Positions 49,395 through 61,484 are shown, counted from the first letter of the stretch. The stretch: DNA of 64,000 bases from Eleginops maclovinus (GCF_036324505.1 NC_086352.1:24358637-24422636), one strand, 5' to 3'. A program made the numbers and translations. Notes: generated by a model not told the origin, from the letters alone.

Positions 49395-49500
49395 TAGAGC
49401 GGCAACTACTTATTATTTTCATTAACACATATCTACTGATCATTTTCCGGATAACAGAGTAATTATTCCATATAATGGTTTTTTTCAATATCTTATTTTT
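49395..49500 (+). repeat. Fragment of ATTAATCGATTA-type repeat
   Basis: AGAGCGGCAACTACTTATTA then TTTTCATT and TCTACTGATCATTTTCCGGA match the family's 5' end. It ends just before the coding-like stretch at 49549. Confidence 0.5.
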
Positions 49501-49548
49501 GTCTGAAAAACACTTTGCATAAGAATGTCTGTTATTCAGCCTTATTTC

Positions 49549-50458
49549 AGATGGCCCTAAAAGTCAACCCAGTTGCCTTCGAGAATTTTCTACAGAGACT
49601 GTCCAGATTTGATTCAGTAGGATGCAAATGGTTTTCTGGGTATTATTACAACCTGTTTTTACAATTATGTTATATTAAAACTCTCCGTGTCCTATTTGCT
49701 TCGATGTGTCAGATGTTGAAACAACTAGCTGGCACTGGGCTTTCAGAGTTTTTGGAGTATTGGGACTCTGTGGACAATGTGTTGTTCCAACAAGAATATA
49801 TTAGATTGCTGAAGTGAAAGGAATAAAACATGTTTTGGGTGACTGCCCTTATTTTCATTCTACGAAGGCTGCCTTGAGTGTGGTGCGAAATGTGATTGGG
49901 ATACTAGATTTTTTCATCACCATTTTGCAAACTGACAATACTTTAGAAGATTACAGAGAAGAGAAGATGGTTAGTTTTTCCCACAACGTGTGTCAACTAA
50001 CATCCAAGTTGGATATTCAACTTGTTTGATTTTTTCTGCTTTAGAAAAATGATGATTTGTCTCAATTAAAGAAATATACATTCACACTTGACACCTTAGC
50101 TTTGGAACAATTATCCTTAAGCATGTTTCTTTACAAAACCAAAAATCACTTTTAAGTCTGTTTTTTAAAAATATTATGTTCATGTTGGTTAAAAATGGCT
50201 TTCTGAGAGTCTACTATGGCTTATTCTGAGTGGTCTAATGAACTTTGATCCCCCATGGATAATACATTTCAGGAGTGTACCAACTTTGAATGTATTGTTA
50301 CGCATGGCCACTTGCAAAGACTTCCTGTTTTAGCCTATCGTGAATTATTGGTTAAAATCTGTTCAGGTTTAACCGGTCCAATGAAAGGCAAATGTACCAA
50401 AGATAAATGGATAACATATATTCAAAGCCAAAATAACTACTTTGACACTCTTCTTTAG
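49549..50458 (+). pseudogene. Unrecognised decayed coding-like stretch
   Basis: Three same-strand open segments follow each other: MALKVNPVAFENFLQRLSRF.. to 49816, then in another frame KGIKHVLGDCPYFHSTKAAL.. from 49814 to 50029, and MDNTFQECTNFECIVTHGHL.. from 50255 to 50458. The residue make-up is protein-like (Trp, Tyr, Phe, Cys mixed with charged residues, helical hydrophobic spacing), not simple-repeat-like. TTATTTCAG precedes the first ATG and could be an acceptor. I do not recognise the family. It could be a remnant of a transposon protein or of a processed gene. The function is unknown and it looks broken by at least one frameshift and several stops. Confidence 0.3.
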
Positions 50459-53224
50459 AAATGTTGCTTCCTCCAGTCTTTATATCAGAATGATTTTGAC
50501 TCTCCTGTGCCGTAAGCTTTGTCTGCAGTTCACTGACACTGCACTAACTGTGTTCTTTAGTGGAGCTTAAAGCTGGAATAGTGGATTGTGAGAACAGTCT
50601 GGCTGTATTAAGCGAATTAGAAATTGAATTTGTTAAAGCAGAGTCTTTATGTTCTCTTGGATCTTAGTCAGAACAAAGGAAATCATTAATGCTTAGACAC
50701 GGTTCTGTGGGGAAATGCTAAATATATCCACAACACCCAGAGAGTTATTTACAATGTACTCATACTTAAAACAAGAAGTGACACAGTGCACGGAATTGAT
50801 TTTATTTTCCTATAGTGCACATGTTGCCTACAGCTGACTGCTGTGCTTTTCCTGTTAAATTAAGAATGAAAATCAGAAGCCTGTGGCCATGACAATAAAA
50901 TCTACTTTAAGGGAAAGCCCAAGTAAATTGCCCTGAAATCTCTCAACAAACCTGTATAATTACAAATGTGTTGCAATATGTGAATTACTTCTTTAACAAC
51001 ACTGCTAAGCTCCAGTACTCTCAATAACTGTTCTGCAGCACCAGCTCTTTGTAGGAGAGTCGAAGGGAAGTGATTGATTAGCTGTGAAGCTCTGGTCCTA
51101 TTTTCAAGACTCAATCATGGCTGCAGGGGAACATCAGCGCAGGCTACTCCCAGTAACTGATGGACCTTCATGCTCTGTCATTACAGGTTTCCCAGTAATT
51201 GTGCTTGTAAATCCTGAGCCAGTGATTCTTTAAAAGTCGGAAAGTTTAACTAATGGTACTCTTCAAAAGAAAGGGTAAGGCATCAACGGTGCTATGAAGG
51301 AGTAGGACATGTAACACATGGCTTCCAGAAGGAAGGTCTAGCTGCTCACTCGTTTGTGTGCAACAAGAACTGGTTGTGAGCAAACTTAGAACAAATCTCT
51401 GAATCTCCTTTTATGCTATATTATATGTTCAAAATAATAAGTAATTTGGTGTATCTTAATAATAGTGCCTTAAATTAAAAACAAATAACATCATCTATGG
51501 TTTGAACCAATGCAAACATTTGTTTATGCAAAATGATCGTACTTTAACCTTATTAAGTATTTAAAATCAGACATCTGTACACTTTACAGGTTAAACTATG
51601 GGATTATTGTAGTTGCTAAAATGTTGTACTAAAACTGTGTAAGAAGAGCATAAAATAAGCAAACCAATAGCAATACTTAAGGGTTTAACTGAATAGAACA
51701 AGGATCAGTTTTATCGCTTGTTCATTTCCATTTGCAACAAAATAAAAGTGTTATTTTATCTTTCGAAAGTTCAAAAGTTTGCCAACAACTACCCCCAAGT
51801 CTTTGAGCAACTATGATTATTAGAAACAAGTTCTATATGGCCACAGAGGTGCAAACATTTGGACAATCTATTGCTTTAATATCCTGTTTCAAGAGAGCTT
51901 AGGGCAGAAACGGCTGTGAAGTTTTTTAAAGTGCTCATGAACTTAAGAATAAAAACTATGTCAGCTGCTAGTTGTTTTTGAAACATTTATTCCGTATTCC
52001 CAGATGACTGAATACATGCATAAACTTTCAGTCTTTACATACCAGGATCTGATTGCCTGTTGACAGTCAATGACTTGAAAAGGTTTTAGTCAAGTCCAAC
52101 ATTGGCTGACAGACTTTAAACTGTTCACACATGAGCTGAGCTTTCCTTGTTGTTCAGCTGTACAGGAAGTTAGGCTTTAGGAAAGTTGTTTATCATCTAT
52201 GTTTGCAATGTGAATGTGGTGTAAGAGGCGAAGAAAGGGCAATTGCTATAGCCAAGTGACTACAGATGGGAGCCATGACACCAGGTCTGAGAGGAGAAGC
52301 TTTGAGTTGGTGTTGTGGCCTGTAAATAAAGTGACTTAAATCTGACATTATGTTTAAGGAAAGACATTTTAAAACTGTAACAATGTCAACAGAAGGCTAA
52401 GTAATGATCATCAACCAAGCCCTAAAACGCTTTAGAACCACAGACCCATTTACTGTAGGCTGATGTTTATTTTTACACCAGCATAGCCTCCAGCACGTAA
52501 TCAATACGTATACTGTGTGACACCATTGTCTAGCTCTCGGTCAAGCTTGGGTGGATTACCGCCACCAGGCTTCTTTTCCCATTAAATAATAACAATCCAT
52601 GTATTGTTCAGCTCTGTGTTGCATGGACTCATCCATTATACTAAACATCTTACCAGCTAAACAAACTAGCGTTGGGTTTGGCTCATGTTTTACTGAGACA
52701 TTTGGATGATGACCAGAAGATCTAGAGTAAAGTATTACCTGTCAATAAGCTGTTAAAGTTTGTTCCCTGACCTGGAAGCTCTTAACACTGAAGTTGTTAC
52801 GGATAAACCCACTCAGATTTGAACTGCTTGTCAAGGTGTTTAAACTACTAAACCTCTAAATATAAGCTTCACTCTCTAACCTGAGTCCAAAATAAATATG
52901 TCAAACATAAAGTGGTTTCCGACAGTTTGAATTCAGGGAAATACTGTTTTAGTCAGCTGGTGGTTGTCTTCGTCACTCAATTTTGTTACTCTCTGAAACT
53001 GACAATCTGACAGTCACGCTCACTTTTGCAGCAGCCAGGCCAAGTGCATGTTGGAAAAGAGAATGGGCACAGCTCCAAACTGATTTTTTTTTTTCCTTCT
53101 TCTCCAAACTCCTCACATTATTACTTATTCCTATGTGCTGGTAGTGATTGAGTTGTACTCCCAGCCAAGAGGCAAAAGAAGTACGACTGAAAAGAGTATC
53201 AAATTCCAAACAAAATGTGCAGTC

Positions 53225-53565
53225 TTAGGCTGTGACCTTATTTAACATCCTGGTGGCCTGAAGGAAAAAGCTACAGTTTTGGTCGATACCGGTTTTGCCA
53301 GTCAACTATGGTGTCTGATTGTTTGTATTTAATTCAATGCAAACTAGCTTCTTTCTTCAAACGTCTAAGGTAAAACAGTCTCCTCTTGCTTTCCACGCAA
53401 TCAGTATCAGTGTCCAGGTCCTCAAGATCCATTGATATTAATAGTGACGCACTTCCTTCACTGCTTCTTTCCTAAGTCCAATCTCAGCTCCTTAGTCTTG
53501 CTGACATGTAGGAGTAGATTGTTGTACTGACACCAGCAGTTCAGGCTTTTACTTTGGCACAGGAT
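53225..53565 (-). mobile_element. Old, decayed L2-type LINE fragment
   Basis: TAAGTCCAATCTCAGCTCCT then TAGTCTTGCTGACATGTAGG and TTGTTGTACTGACACCAGCA match, with many substitutions, the segment TAGTCCACAATCAGCTCCTT..GACGTTGAG..TTGTTGTCCTGGCACCA of the LINE at about 56400-56465. CATCCTGGTGGCCTGAAGGA matches the segment near the RT stop codon. Same orientation as the younger copy, with an internal deletion between 53300 and 53341. Confidence 0.8.
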
Positions 53566-55867
53566 GAGTAACAGTTATTGGCAAATACATGAACAAAGAT
53601 CTGTATCAGCTAACCTACAATTTATAACATTTATGTTCTTATAAATTCTTACCTTGAACGACATCTGGGTTCTCGCATGATCATGCAATAACAACTTAAC
53701 AAATAACAAAAATCCATCTTGTCGGGGTTCAAAAAATGCTTTTGGTTCAGACCAAGCAGCGTCCATTCAGAAGCTAAGGATGGGTTTATGCAGTGAAAAA
53801 TGGCTCTTATGCTTCAGCAGACTTAAGCCATGATAGAAAGATGTTTCATCTAATCACCTGCCAAGTCATTTTTCCGATATGCCTGACCTTTTTCTAAACA
53901 GTTTCAAATGCGGGCTTCTCAGATGGTTCTGCTTAAGAAACCATCTGGTTCGTCATGTTATATTAATGCTAATAGGAAGACTTAAAGTGTTGCTTATCAA
54001 CTTAACAATGTTAGATTTTTTTACGTGGTGCAAAATCTGTTAAAAGGTAAATCTTCATGCAACTGTGTGGGAGGAATATAATAAAGCTCTAAATCACAGA
54101 GAGTGTAAGCATTTCACAAATTTAAGGGAATTGTAAATTGCAATTATTTATCAAACATACAGACACAGACTTAATTCAAAAGCACCAGTTCATTTCAACT
54201 TTTATTCTTAAACATACTATATCAAACAAAGCTGAAAAAGAGCTTAATGCTGTCAAAAAAGGACAACTAATGGTCTGTTGTATAGTCTGCATTGGCTTTC
54301 TTTGGGAGCACTAATATAAACCAGCTATCATCATTTCCTCACTGCTCCACTTCCGCCCACCAACCATCACCACCTTTGCTGTCCCCGACTTGTCAGACAC
54401 TGGTTCTCTAGCGAGTTGTGACGAACTGTCATGTGCGTGACTAAACCGGCTCAACACTGTGCTGTTGGTTGGAGAAATCACTCAGCCATTACAGCCCCTC
54501 AGTGTCTGTAAAAACCGCTTCAGGCAGGGAGGTTTAGACCAAGAGATGGAGAGAGACTGTTTTCTCTACAGTGGGAAGCATGGTTCATGCATCTCCCTAA
54601 CCCCTTGCAAACAGCATGCCAGCGCAAGTCTCAAACAGCACCTTCTCTATCCACTTGTAAATTCACCAGCTCGGCAGCACAGGAAGGGAATGTAAATTAG
54701 GTGTGACTAACAGCAAGATGGGAATCCAGGCAGTTTTCCCCCCTCCTCTCTCGCTGTTCTCCCCTGGATACCGAGGGTTTTGTACACATCCACTTTCCTG
54801 CAGTGCTCCAGGCTGTCGGCTTGGTTTCACATACAGAATGACTTCAGCTGGAGGTGTACTAAGCTGAGGCTAGATAAGGAAAAAAAGATAGAAGGGCAGT
54901 GTTGCTGAGCTGGAGTCAGAATGAAACCTTTTTAAAAAACCTATTAGATTCATCATGAACTGGGAGCCCTTTCATATCATCTTCAAAACCATTGGACCAT
55001 TCATGCCTTCTGATATATGGGAGATACATCTGCCACATATGATTTAAACCAAGCATTGTAGCTGTATTGACTGCCACAACCTTTGTAGACATCAGCACAA
55101 TCAAATCTTTTTGTGTTGAAGGATAAGGCTGCAGATTCAAACAAATCCCATGAAAAGACAAGAATGAACAACAAATTGAACCTGCTAACAGCATGTACAG
55201 CCTGTGTAGCCAAAGACTGATGCAGATTAGGCCATAAAGCTCCATTGTTGACCCAAAATATAGAAAAAAATATGTGCCTCAATTGCATACATAACAATAA
55301 ATGTTCCCATCCAACCTTGTGCACATACACACCCACTACTCCACCCTTTTATTTTAATCCACAACAGAAAAAAGCACCAATAGCATGCACTATTTTCGTC
55401 TATTTGAGCAAATCTACTAAAAACAGTCGTACTGAGCACACTAACCTATATCCATAGTTATTCAAGGTTCAAGGTTCAAGGTTTTTATTTGTCATATGCA
55501 CAGCAGATACAGCGTATATGTTGGCAATGAAAATCTTATGTCGCGTGCTCCTCCAACAACTCAACATACATGGTGCAAAAGATAAATAAAATAGTGAAAA
55601 AAGAGAGAAGAATATTTACAATATCAACAATACAGATTTGAGGATGTGAAATATATACATATGTGGAATACATTGAAAGTATTTAAATACTTTACACTGT
55701 TGAATGAGGAGGTATGGACAGATGCATATATTATGTATAACAGATGTATATGGCAGATATGTATAATATATAGATATGTGTACTATAAACAGATATGTAT
55801 GGCAGATGTGTATAATATATATATATATGTATGTGTGTAAAAAGATGTGAGTAGACATTCACACAGC

Positions 55868-57210
55868 TCAGGAGTTCAGTAGTCTTATAGCCTGTGGTAT
55901 AAAACTGTCTCTGAGTCTGGTGGTCTTGGTCCGGATGCTGCGGTACCGTCTGCCAGACGGCAGCAGACAGAACAGATTGTTGCTGGGGTGATGGGGGTCC
56001 TTTAATATCCTACCGGCCTTCTTCCTACACCGCTGGGTGTAGAGGTCCTCCATGGATGGCAACTCCGTCCTGGTGATGTGCTGAGCAGTTTTCACCACCC
56101 TCTGTAGAGTCTTACGGTTGAGGGCGGTGCAACTGCCATACCAGGCGGTGATGCAGCCAGTCAGGATACTCTCGATGGTGCACCTGTAGAAGTTGCAGAG
56201 TATCCTGGAGTCCATGTTGAACTTCCGCAGCCTGCGGAGGAAGAAGAGCCGCTGTCGAGCCGTCTTGGATATGACCCTGGTGTGATGTGTCCATGTCAGG
56301 TCCTCACTGATGTTAACCCCGAGGAACCTGAAGCTGCTGACTCTCTCCACAGGAGTCCCGTCGATGGTGATGGGTGTGTGTGCTTCTCTCTGCCTCTTCC
56401 TGTAGTCCACAATCAGCTCCTTTGTTTTGCTGACGTTGAGATGGAGGTTGTTGTCCTGGCACCAAGATGTCAGGGCTCTGACCTCCTCTCTGTACGCCGT
56501 CTCGTCGCCGTCTGTGATCAGGCCGATGACGGTCGTGTCGTCAGCAAACTTGATGATGGTGTTGGAGCTGTGTGTGGCCACGCAGTCGTGCGTGAACAGG
56601 GAGTAGAGGAGAGGGCTGAGCACACAACCCTGAGGGGCTCCGGTGTTGAGGGTCAAGGTGGAGGATGTGATGTTCCCCATCCGCACTGCCTGGGATCTGC
56701 CCGTCAGGAAGCTCATGATCCAGTCACAGAGGGCGCTGTTGAGCCCAAGGTCCCTGAGCTTAATGATGAGCTTGGAGGGCACAATGGTGTTGAATGCTGA
56801 ACTGTAGTCAATGAACAGCATTCTCACATAAGTGTTCCTCTGGTCCAGGTGGGAGAGGGCAGTGTGGAGGGTGAGGGAGATGGCATCATCCGTGGACCTG
56901 TTTGCTCTGTAGGCAAACTGCAGGGGGTCCAGTGAGTCAGGGAGGGAGGAGGTGATAAAAGTTTTGACTAACCGCTCAAAGCACTTCATGATGATGGAGG
57001 TGAGTGCAACTGGGCGGTAGTCATTGAGGCAGATGGGTTTTGTCTTTTTGGGGACAGGGACAATGATGGACTCTTTAAAGCATGTGGGGACTACAGACTG
57101 GAGCAGTGACCTATTGAAAATGTCTGTGAACACATCTGCCAGCTGAACTGCACACACCTTGAGAGCACGGCCAGGGATGCCATCAGGTCCTGGAGCCCTG
57201 TGTGTGTTGA
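55868..57210 (-). CDS. LINE reverse transcriptase part, in another frame
   Basis: The minus-strand frame ends at 55868, with 429 codons from its first Met at 57157; homology begins earlier, near 57205. RT motifs, counted from that Met: [11 protein letters not shown] (45-55), [13 protein letters not shown] (81-93), [12 protein letters not shown] with Asp117, [10 protein letters not shown] (173-182), FADDT with the catalytic Asp pair 206-207, and RFLGV. A C-terminal region typical of fish LINEs ([23 protein letters not shown]) ends at LLNS. One base appears lost relative to the endonuclease frame near 57207-57212, so the fused protein cannot be made from this copy without frameshifting. Confidence 0.93.
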
Positions 57211-58710
57211 TCTTTTCAGAGATCTACACACATCTGCACTGGTTAAAACCAGTGAGCAGGGATCCTGGGCCTTTGGTGCCTCCACAGCCGGGGGCTTCTC
57301 AAAGCGTGCATAAAATGTGTTCAGTTCATCTGGGAGAGATGCAGACACTTCCTCAGCACCACTCGTTGTCCTTTTGTAGTCTGTTATTGTTTTTAGTCCA
57401 GACCACATATTTCTGGCGTTGGAGCCCTTGTAGTTCGACTCCACCTTGTCCCTGTATTGTCTTTTCGCACTGCTAATAGCTCTCCGGAGTGCATACCTGG
57501 AATTCCTGTACTCATCCAAATCACCGCCGCTGTGCGCGATGGCCCGTGCTTTAAGTTTAGCTCGGACCTCGCCGTTTATCCAGGGCTTCTCATTTGGGAA
57601 TGTCCGTACAGTAATCCGCGGCACGACGTCATCGATGCATTTGCCGATGTAGCAAATGACCGCGTCAGTGTGTGTGTTTATATCGTCCTCCTCAAACACA
57701 CACCACTCCGTGATGCCAAAGCAGTGGCGGAGAGCAGAGTCAGACTGCTCGGACCAACGCTGCACTGTCCTTGTCACAGGTCGGTCCCTCTTCAGTCTCT
57801 GCCGGTAAACAGGGAGCAGAAGAAGAGATATGTGGTCTGACTTGCCGAAGGGGGGGCGGGGGAGGGCTTTATATCCATGCCGGAAAGGAGTGTAAACATG
57901 GTCCAGTGTATTTCCACCGCGCGTGGGGCAGCTGACGTGCTGATAGTATTTCGGCAGGACTTTCTTCATGTTGGCTCTGTTAAAATCCCCGGCCACAATA
58001 AATGCGGCCTCTGGCCGAGAAGTCTCTGTCCTGTCGATAATCCCATACAGCTCCTCCAGCGCTGTGTTGTTGTCAGCGTGCGGCGGTACATACACTGCTG
58101 TTAGAACAACAGATGTGAACTCCCTCGGCAGATAAAAAGGCCGGCATCCGATCATGATGTGCTCTAGGCTGGGAGAACAGTCCGAAGAAATGATCTCCAC
58201 ATCTGAGCACCAGTTGTTGTTGATCATGAAGCAGACACCTCCTCCCTTGCTCTTCCCTGAGTTTATTGTCCGGTCCTGGCGATGAATGGAGAATCCGTGT
58301 GGAGCAATGGCGGCGTCCGGTATCGTGGGGTCGAGCCAAGTCTCCGTGAAAACCAAAACATTACAGGTCTTAATGTCCCGTTGAAATGCCACCCTGCTAC
58401 GGAGTTCGTCCAGCTTATTATCCAGGGATTGGACATTTGCCAGAAGTAAACTCGGTAGAGGAGGCCTGTTTTCACGTTTCCTCAGCCTGACCAGGACCCC
58501 GGCCCGGGAACCTCGTGGTCTCTTCCTCCTGCGCTCCACAGGTAGAGCTCCAGCAGGTAAACACGGAGACTCTCCATTGTTTGCAGGTCGTCGTGGATTA
58601 TTGCTGTCCACCAGCGACCTGATGTGTAAAAGTTGTTCTCTATCATATTGGATGATAGGGCTCGCTTGGGCGGTTTGCATGTTGCAAAAAAAGTTAAAAA
58701 CAACCAACAA
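57205..58710 (-). CDS. LINE endonuclease (EEP/APE-type) part of the ORF2-like protein
   Basis: The 539-codon minus-strand frame runs from 58710 to 57091 and is meaningful down to about 57210. Endonuclease/exonuclease/phosphatase motifs in order: [10 protein letters not shown] (Asn92), FTETWL (Glu123), [22 protein letters not shown] (Asp242 and Asn244), TLDHVY (Asp270) and GKSDH (Asp292, His293), so all catalytic groups are present. This domain nicks genomic target DNA to prime reverse transcription. A second ATG at 58680 (MQTAQASP) is an equally likely start. ATG at 58783, in another frame, opens a hydrophobic 29-codon frame that stops before it. The last residues before 57210 contain the conserved [13 protein letters not shown] linker. 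Confidence 0.92.
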
Positions 58711-59040
58711 AGTAAAACAATAAAAACACTAAGATGTGGAGTTGTTGAGGAGCTCGAGACACGGCAGCCATCCTCGGCGCCATCTTGCTCTATTGGTTGG
58801 ATTGCTATGAAGTTATGTACAGACATTAGTTCATTACTTTGGTGATTTTCTGATTTTGCAAGACAAGGCAAGGGGTGTTTCCTATATGGTAGTACTTTTC
58901 AACAACAAGGTGATTGCTTTCCAAAAAACTTTAAAAGCACTAAGACCTTTACACTGTGGACCGTTTTAATAGATGTGTTTGTTATGAATAATTGGGCTTG
59001 GGGCTGAGTATCATTGAGAGTGTAGGGAAGTTGGAAAGAG

Positions 59041-59259
59041 TACATTGAAAAAACTGAAAAGTTGACTTTAATTAAATGTATTATGTCAACAGATTTCACA
59101 TAACTGTATTAGGTTAGTAGAAAGCAATACAACTTAGATCAAAGTTTAAATATCAGGTTCAACGTAAGACTATTGCTTTCAACTAACCTCACAAGTTATG
59201 TGGAACCTGTTGACAATAATGCATTTAATTAAAGTCAACGTTTCACTTTTTTCAGTGTA
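59041..59259. mobile_element. 219-bp fold-back MITE with TA target site
   Basis: The ends are TACATTGAAAAAACTGAAAA and the complement of TACACTGAAAAAAGTGAAAC. The arms match for about 64 bp with roughly seven mismatches, then again in the inner blocks GGTTAGTAGAAAGCAATA and TATTGCTTTCAACTAACC, so almost the whole element folds into one hairpin. TA at both borders fits a Tc1/mariner-type target duplication. No coding capacity. Confidence 0.9.
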
Positions 59260-60657
59260 GCGAAACTATTTTGGTTAATTAGTGAGATTTATTGGCAAAC
59301 ATTTGAGTTACACCAGCTTTATCTATTCATCCAGACCACCGACATCAGTGTGTGACCTGAATATTTACCCGTTTAAATGAGCTTTTCTATAAACCACAGC
59401 TTTGTAAAATGCGCTGGTAGAATATATGCCTTCCCATCTGTTCTCTGACACCTTGTTTGAATACCACCCATTAAATCCTGCCATTTAGTTTCACATTGTT
59501 AAAGCCTTTTCACTCTCAACTTCTTTTTACTCTCCAGGCAGTATACTTGTAATAGACTCTGACTTGGTTATTGTGGGAGCCCAGTGGGAATCAATGTAAC
59601 AGATACTGTTGAAGGTGTTACATTTGATCACAGAGCGGGTGGTGCTCCACTTTCAACTTTCCCCCTTTTCTGTGTCATATTCTGTACGCAGACAGTCATT
59701 TACTCATGTCGAAAGTGTGTCATCAAAACATGTGGTTAAAGTGTATATGCATAGCTCTTCTAGGTTTATTATCCAGGTGCATTGGGAGTGCTATGTAATA
59801 AAAGATACAAAATTCTGCCTTTTTATTCCTCAGTGCATAGGCAGTTACTCTCAGTGAAAGAGAAACAGCCACCAGCCAATTATTCTCATGATTATTACTG
59901 CAAGGAAGCGGACAGGCCTGCATGTTATTGATGTCAGCCAGGATGTCAATGGACCTCTATTTCAGTTTAATGAATACTCTTTGCACTACTGCCCCTGGCT
60001 TTTCAAGGGATTGTGAGAGTGCGCTTTCCATCAGCAATGAGCTGTTTTCTCCCATTTGTAATGGGAAGAGTATGCATGCAGTCATATTTGTGAAAATGTG
60101 AGAAGAGTATCCAATTGTAGTGCAAGTATAAGCGTCTGTGTGGCTCAGCGTGTGTTCAGGAGTGTGTTTTACGGTCTTGATGATGGAACGCCAGCCTCTG
60201 CAGACAACCTGTGCTTATTTTATGGCCTCCTCCCCAGCTGCAGCATGTGGGCAATAAACCTTTCTCCAGCAATCTCCAAACAGTGCAGCAATCAATGGGA
60301 AATTATCTCAGCCAATCGATGGGCCAGCCTTTCTATTCCTCCCTCTCTCTACCTCTCCCGCTGTCCTATCTGTATCCCTTTCTCCCACCACCCCCTCCCT
60401 CTCCTCGTCCCTTCTGTCTCATTTTTGCTGTCTCCCTGTTTTTTCCACCCACTCCTCCTTTTACTTGTGTTCCCTCCAGCTCTCTTCGCTCTACTCTGAA
60501 ATGCGACAGCTCAGCAGCTCCAGAACCATTAACAAAAGTCGCCTTCACCCAAGGAATATGTAACATTGCTGGGTTGACTTTCCTGGCAAATATAATGAGT
60601 CTGACTTGTTCATACAACCAGAAAATACCCTTTTCCGACAGAAGTGAAGACCCACTC

Positions 60658-60679
60658 TGTTGTTGTTGTTGTTGTTGTA
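60658..60679 (+). repeat. (TTG)7 triplet repeat
   Basis: A short run of TTG units preceded by CTCTG. Simple repeat only. Confidence 0.9.
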
Positions 60680-61307
60680 GTTGTCATTGGTCGTTCGTGG
60701 CCAACTTCTTTCAATCTTGTTATTTCTCCATACTTCACGCAAGGATTTATTTTTAATAAGTTAAGAAAATTGCCTAGATAACACTCAGTTTACCTTTAAC
60801 ACATGTAGCAAACAACAAGAGAGCTTCTGTGTAGGAAGCATATCCACTTATTGGATTCACTGTGTTTTGTTTAATTGAGGGGTGGTGACTAGGTACAGAA
60901 TGCAGGGGGCACGACATGTAGTGTGTTGGTCCAAGGTCACGAAGCCGACTTGTCATTTGGTAATAAACAAGTTGAGTCTTTTGCAGTTCCTTGAATTTGT
61001 CTTACTATTCCAACATCCAGTTGGAGTTGAGTTCCTGTTTCACATTTTATTTGGCATTTATGTTTAAATAATCTTCTTCCCGATATGTTTTATCTTCAGG
61101 TTCTAAGCCACTCACTTGTGTGAATCTCCCAAAAAATGAGCCACTTTATTCACACATGAGCTCAATCACACATCACACAGGCTTGGTAATAAAGCTGATG
61201 TCCGAATGAATCGGACATTTGACTATTCACACAAATCTGCTTCGGGTAATGTCTAGATCATTTTAGGGTTGAACTGCATGTGTGAACGGGGCTTAAATCC
61301 AATAGTA

Positions 61308-61450
61308 AGACAGCTTTATTGGCTTAGTCTGGGTATACATACAATGAAATTGACTCTCAATGTAGGCTACATTCACAGATATAGAAAGAAATGCTAAGAA
61401 GTAGCAACACAAAGCTGCACAGGTAAAACTACATTTTAACTCTTTTGTAT
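61308..61450 (-). repeat. L2-type LINE 3'-tail remnant
   Basis: AGCTTTATTGGCTTAGTCTG then GGTATACATACAATGAAATT is the reverse complement of a common fish LINE end (AATTTCATTGTATGT..CAATAAAGCT). Confidence 0.55.
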
Positions 61451-61484
61451 CTACGTATAGACAACAGCAATTTATTACATTTAT

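Larger units (their letters stand above)
23133..55462. other. 32-kb stretch without a recognised host exon (TRIP4 last intron or downstream)
   Basis: No splice-supported host exon was recognised here. The stretch contains a tandem duplication (24263-25248), a THRAP3-like retrocopy (35156-35388), a 26-bp minisatellite (42423-42645), fold-back sequences (40605-40646, 46850-46887), repeat-family copies, a coding-like remnant (49549-50458) and an old L2 fragment (53225-53565). The rest is AT-rich unique sequence. It is intron if the TRIP4 final exon lies beyond base 64000, otherwise intergenic. Confidence 0.7.
55463..58790 (-). mobile_element. Near full-length L2/CR1-clade LINE (non-LTR retrotransposon)
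   Basis: About 3.3 kb on the minus strand. The 5' end reads CAAGATGGCGCCGAGGATGG, then an AT-rich start, an endonuclease-reverse transcriptase coding region with one frameshift, a 3' UTR of about 405 bp and a short tail of CTTGAAC units after ATGACAAATAAAAACC. No separate ORF1, RNase H or LTRs are seen, as usual in the L2/CR1 group of fishes. No clear target-site duplication was found. The element is GC-richer than its flanks and little decayed, so the insertion is fairly young. It lies antisense to TRIP4. The L2 assignment rests on motif style and tail; CR1 and Rex-type relatives are alternatives. Confidence 0.93.

Noticed and set aside
56282..56800. 172-codon plus-strand frame
   Set aside because: It is the antisense shadow of the LINE reverse transcriptase.
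59024..59048. Possible TRIP4 last exon (AG then W-K-L-E)
   Set aside because: The frame fits for four residues only, then reads R-V-H and stops at a MITE border. Removing the MITE does not recover the conserved tail, and there is no polypyrimidine tract.
60098..60756. 133- and 181-codon overlapping frames
   Set aside because: They are rich in Pro, Ser and Leu because the DNA is a polypyrimidine tract; no domain or splice signals.
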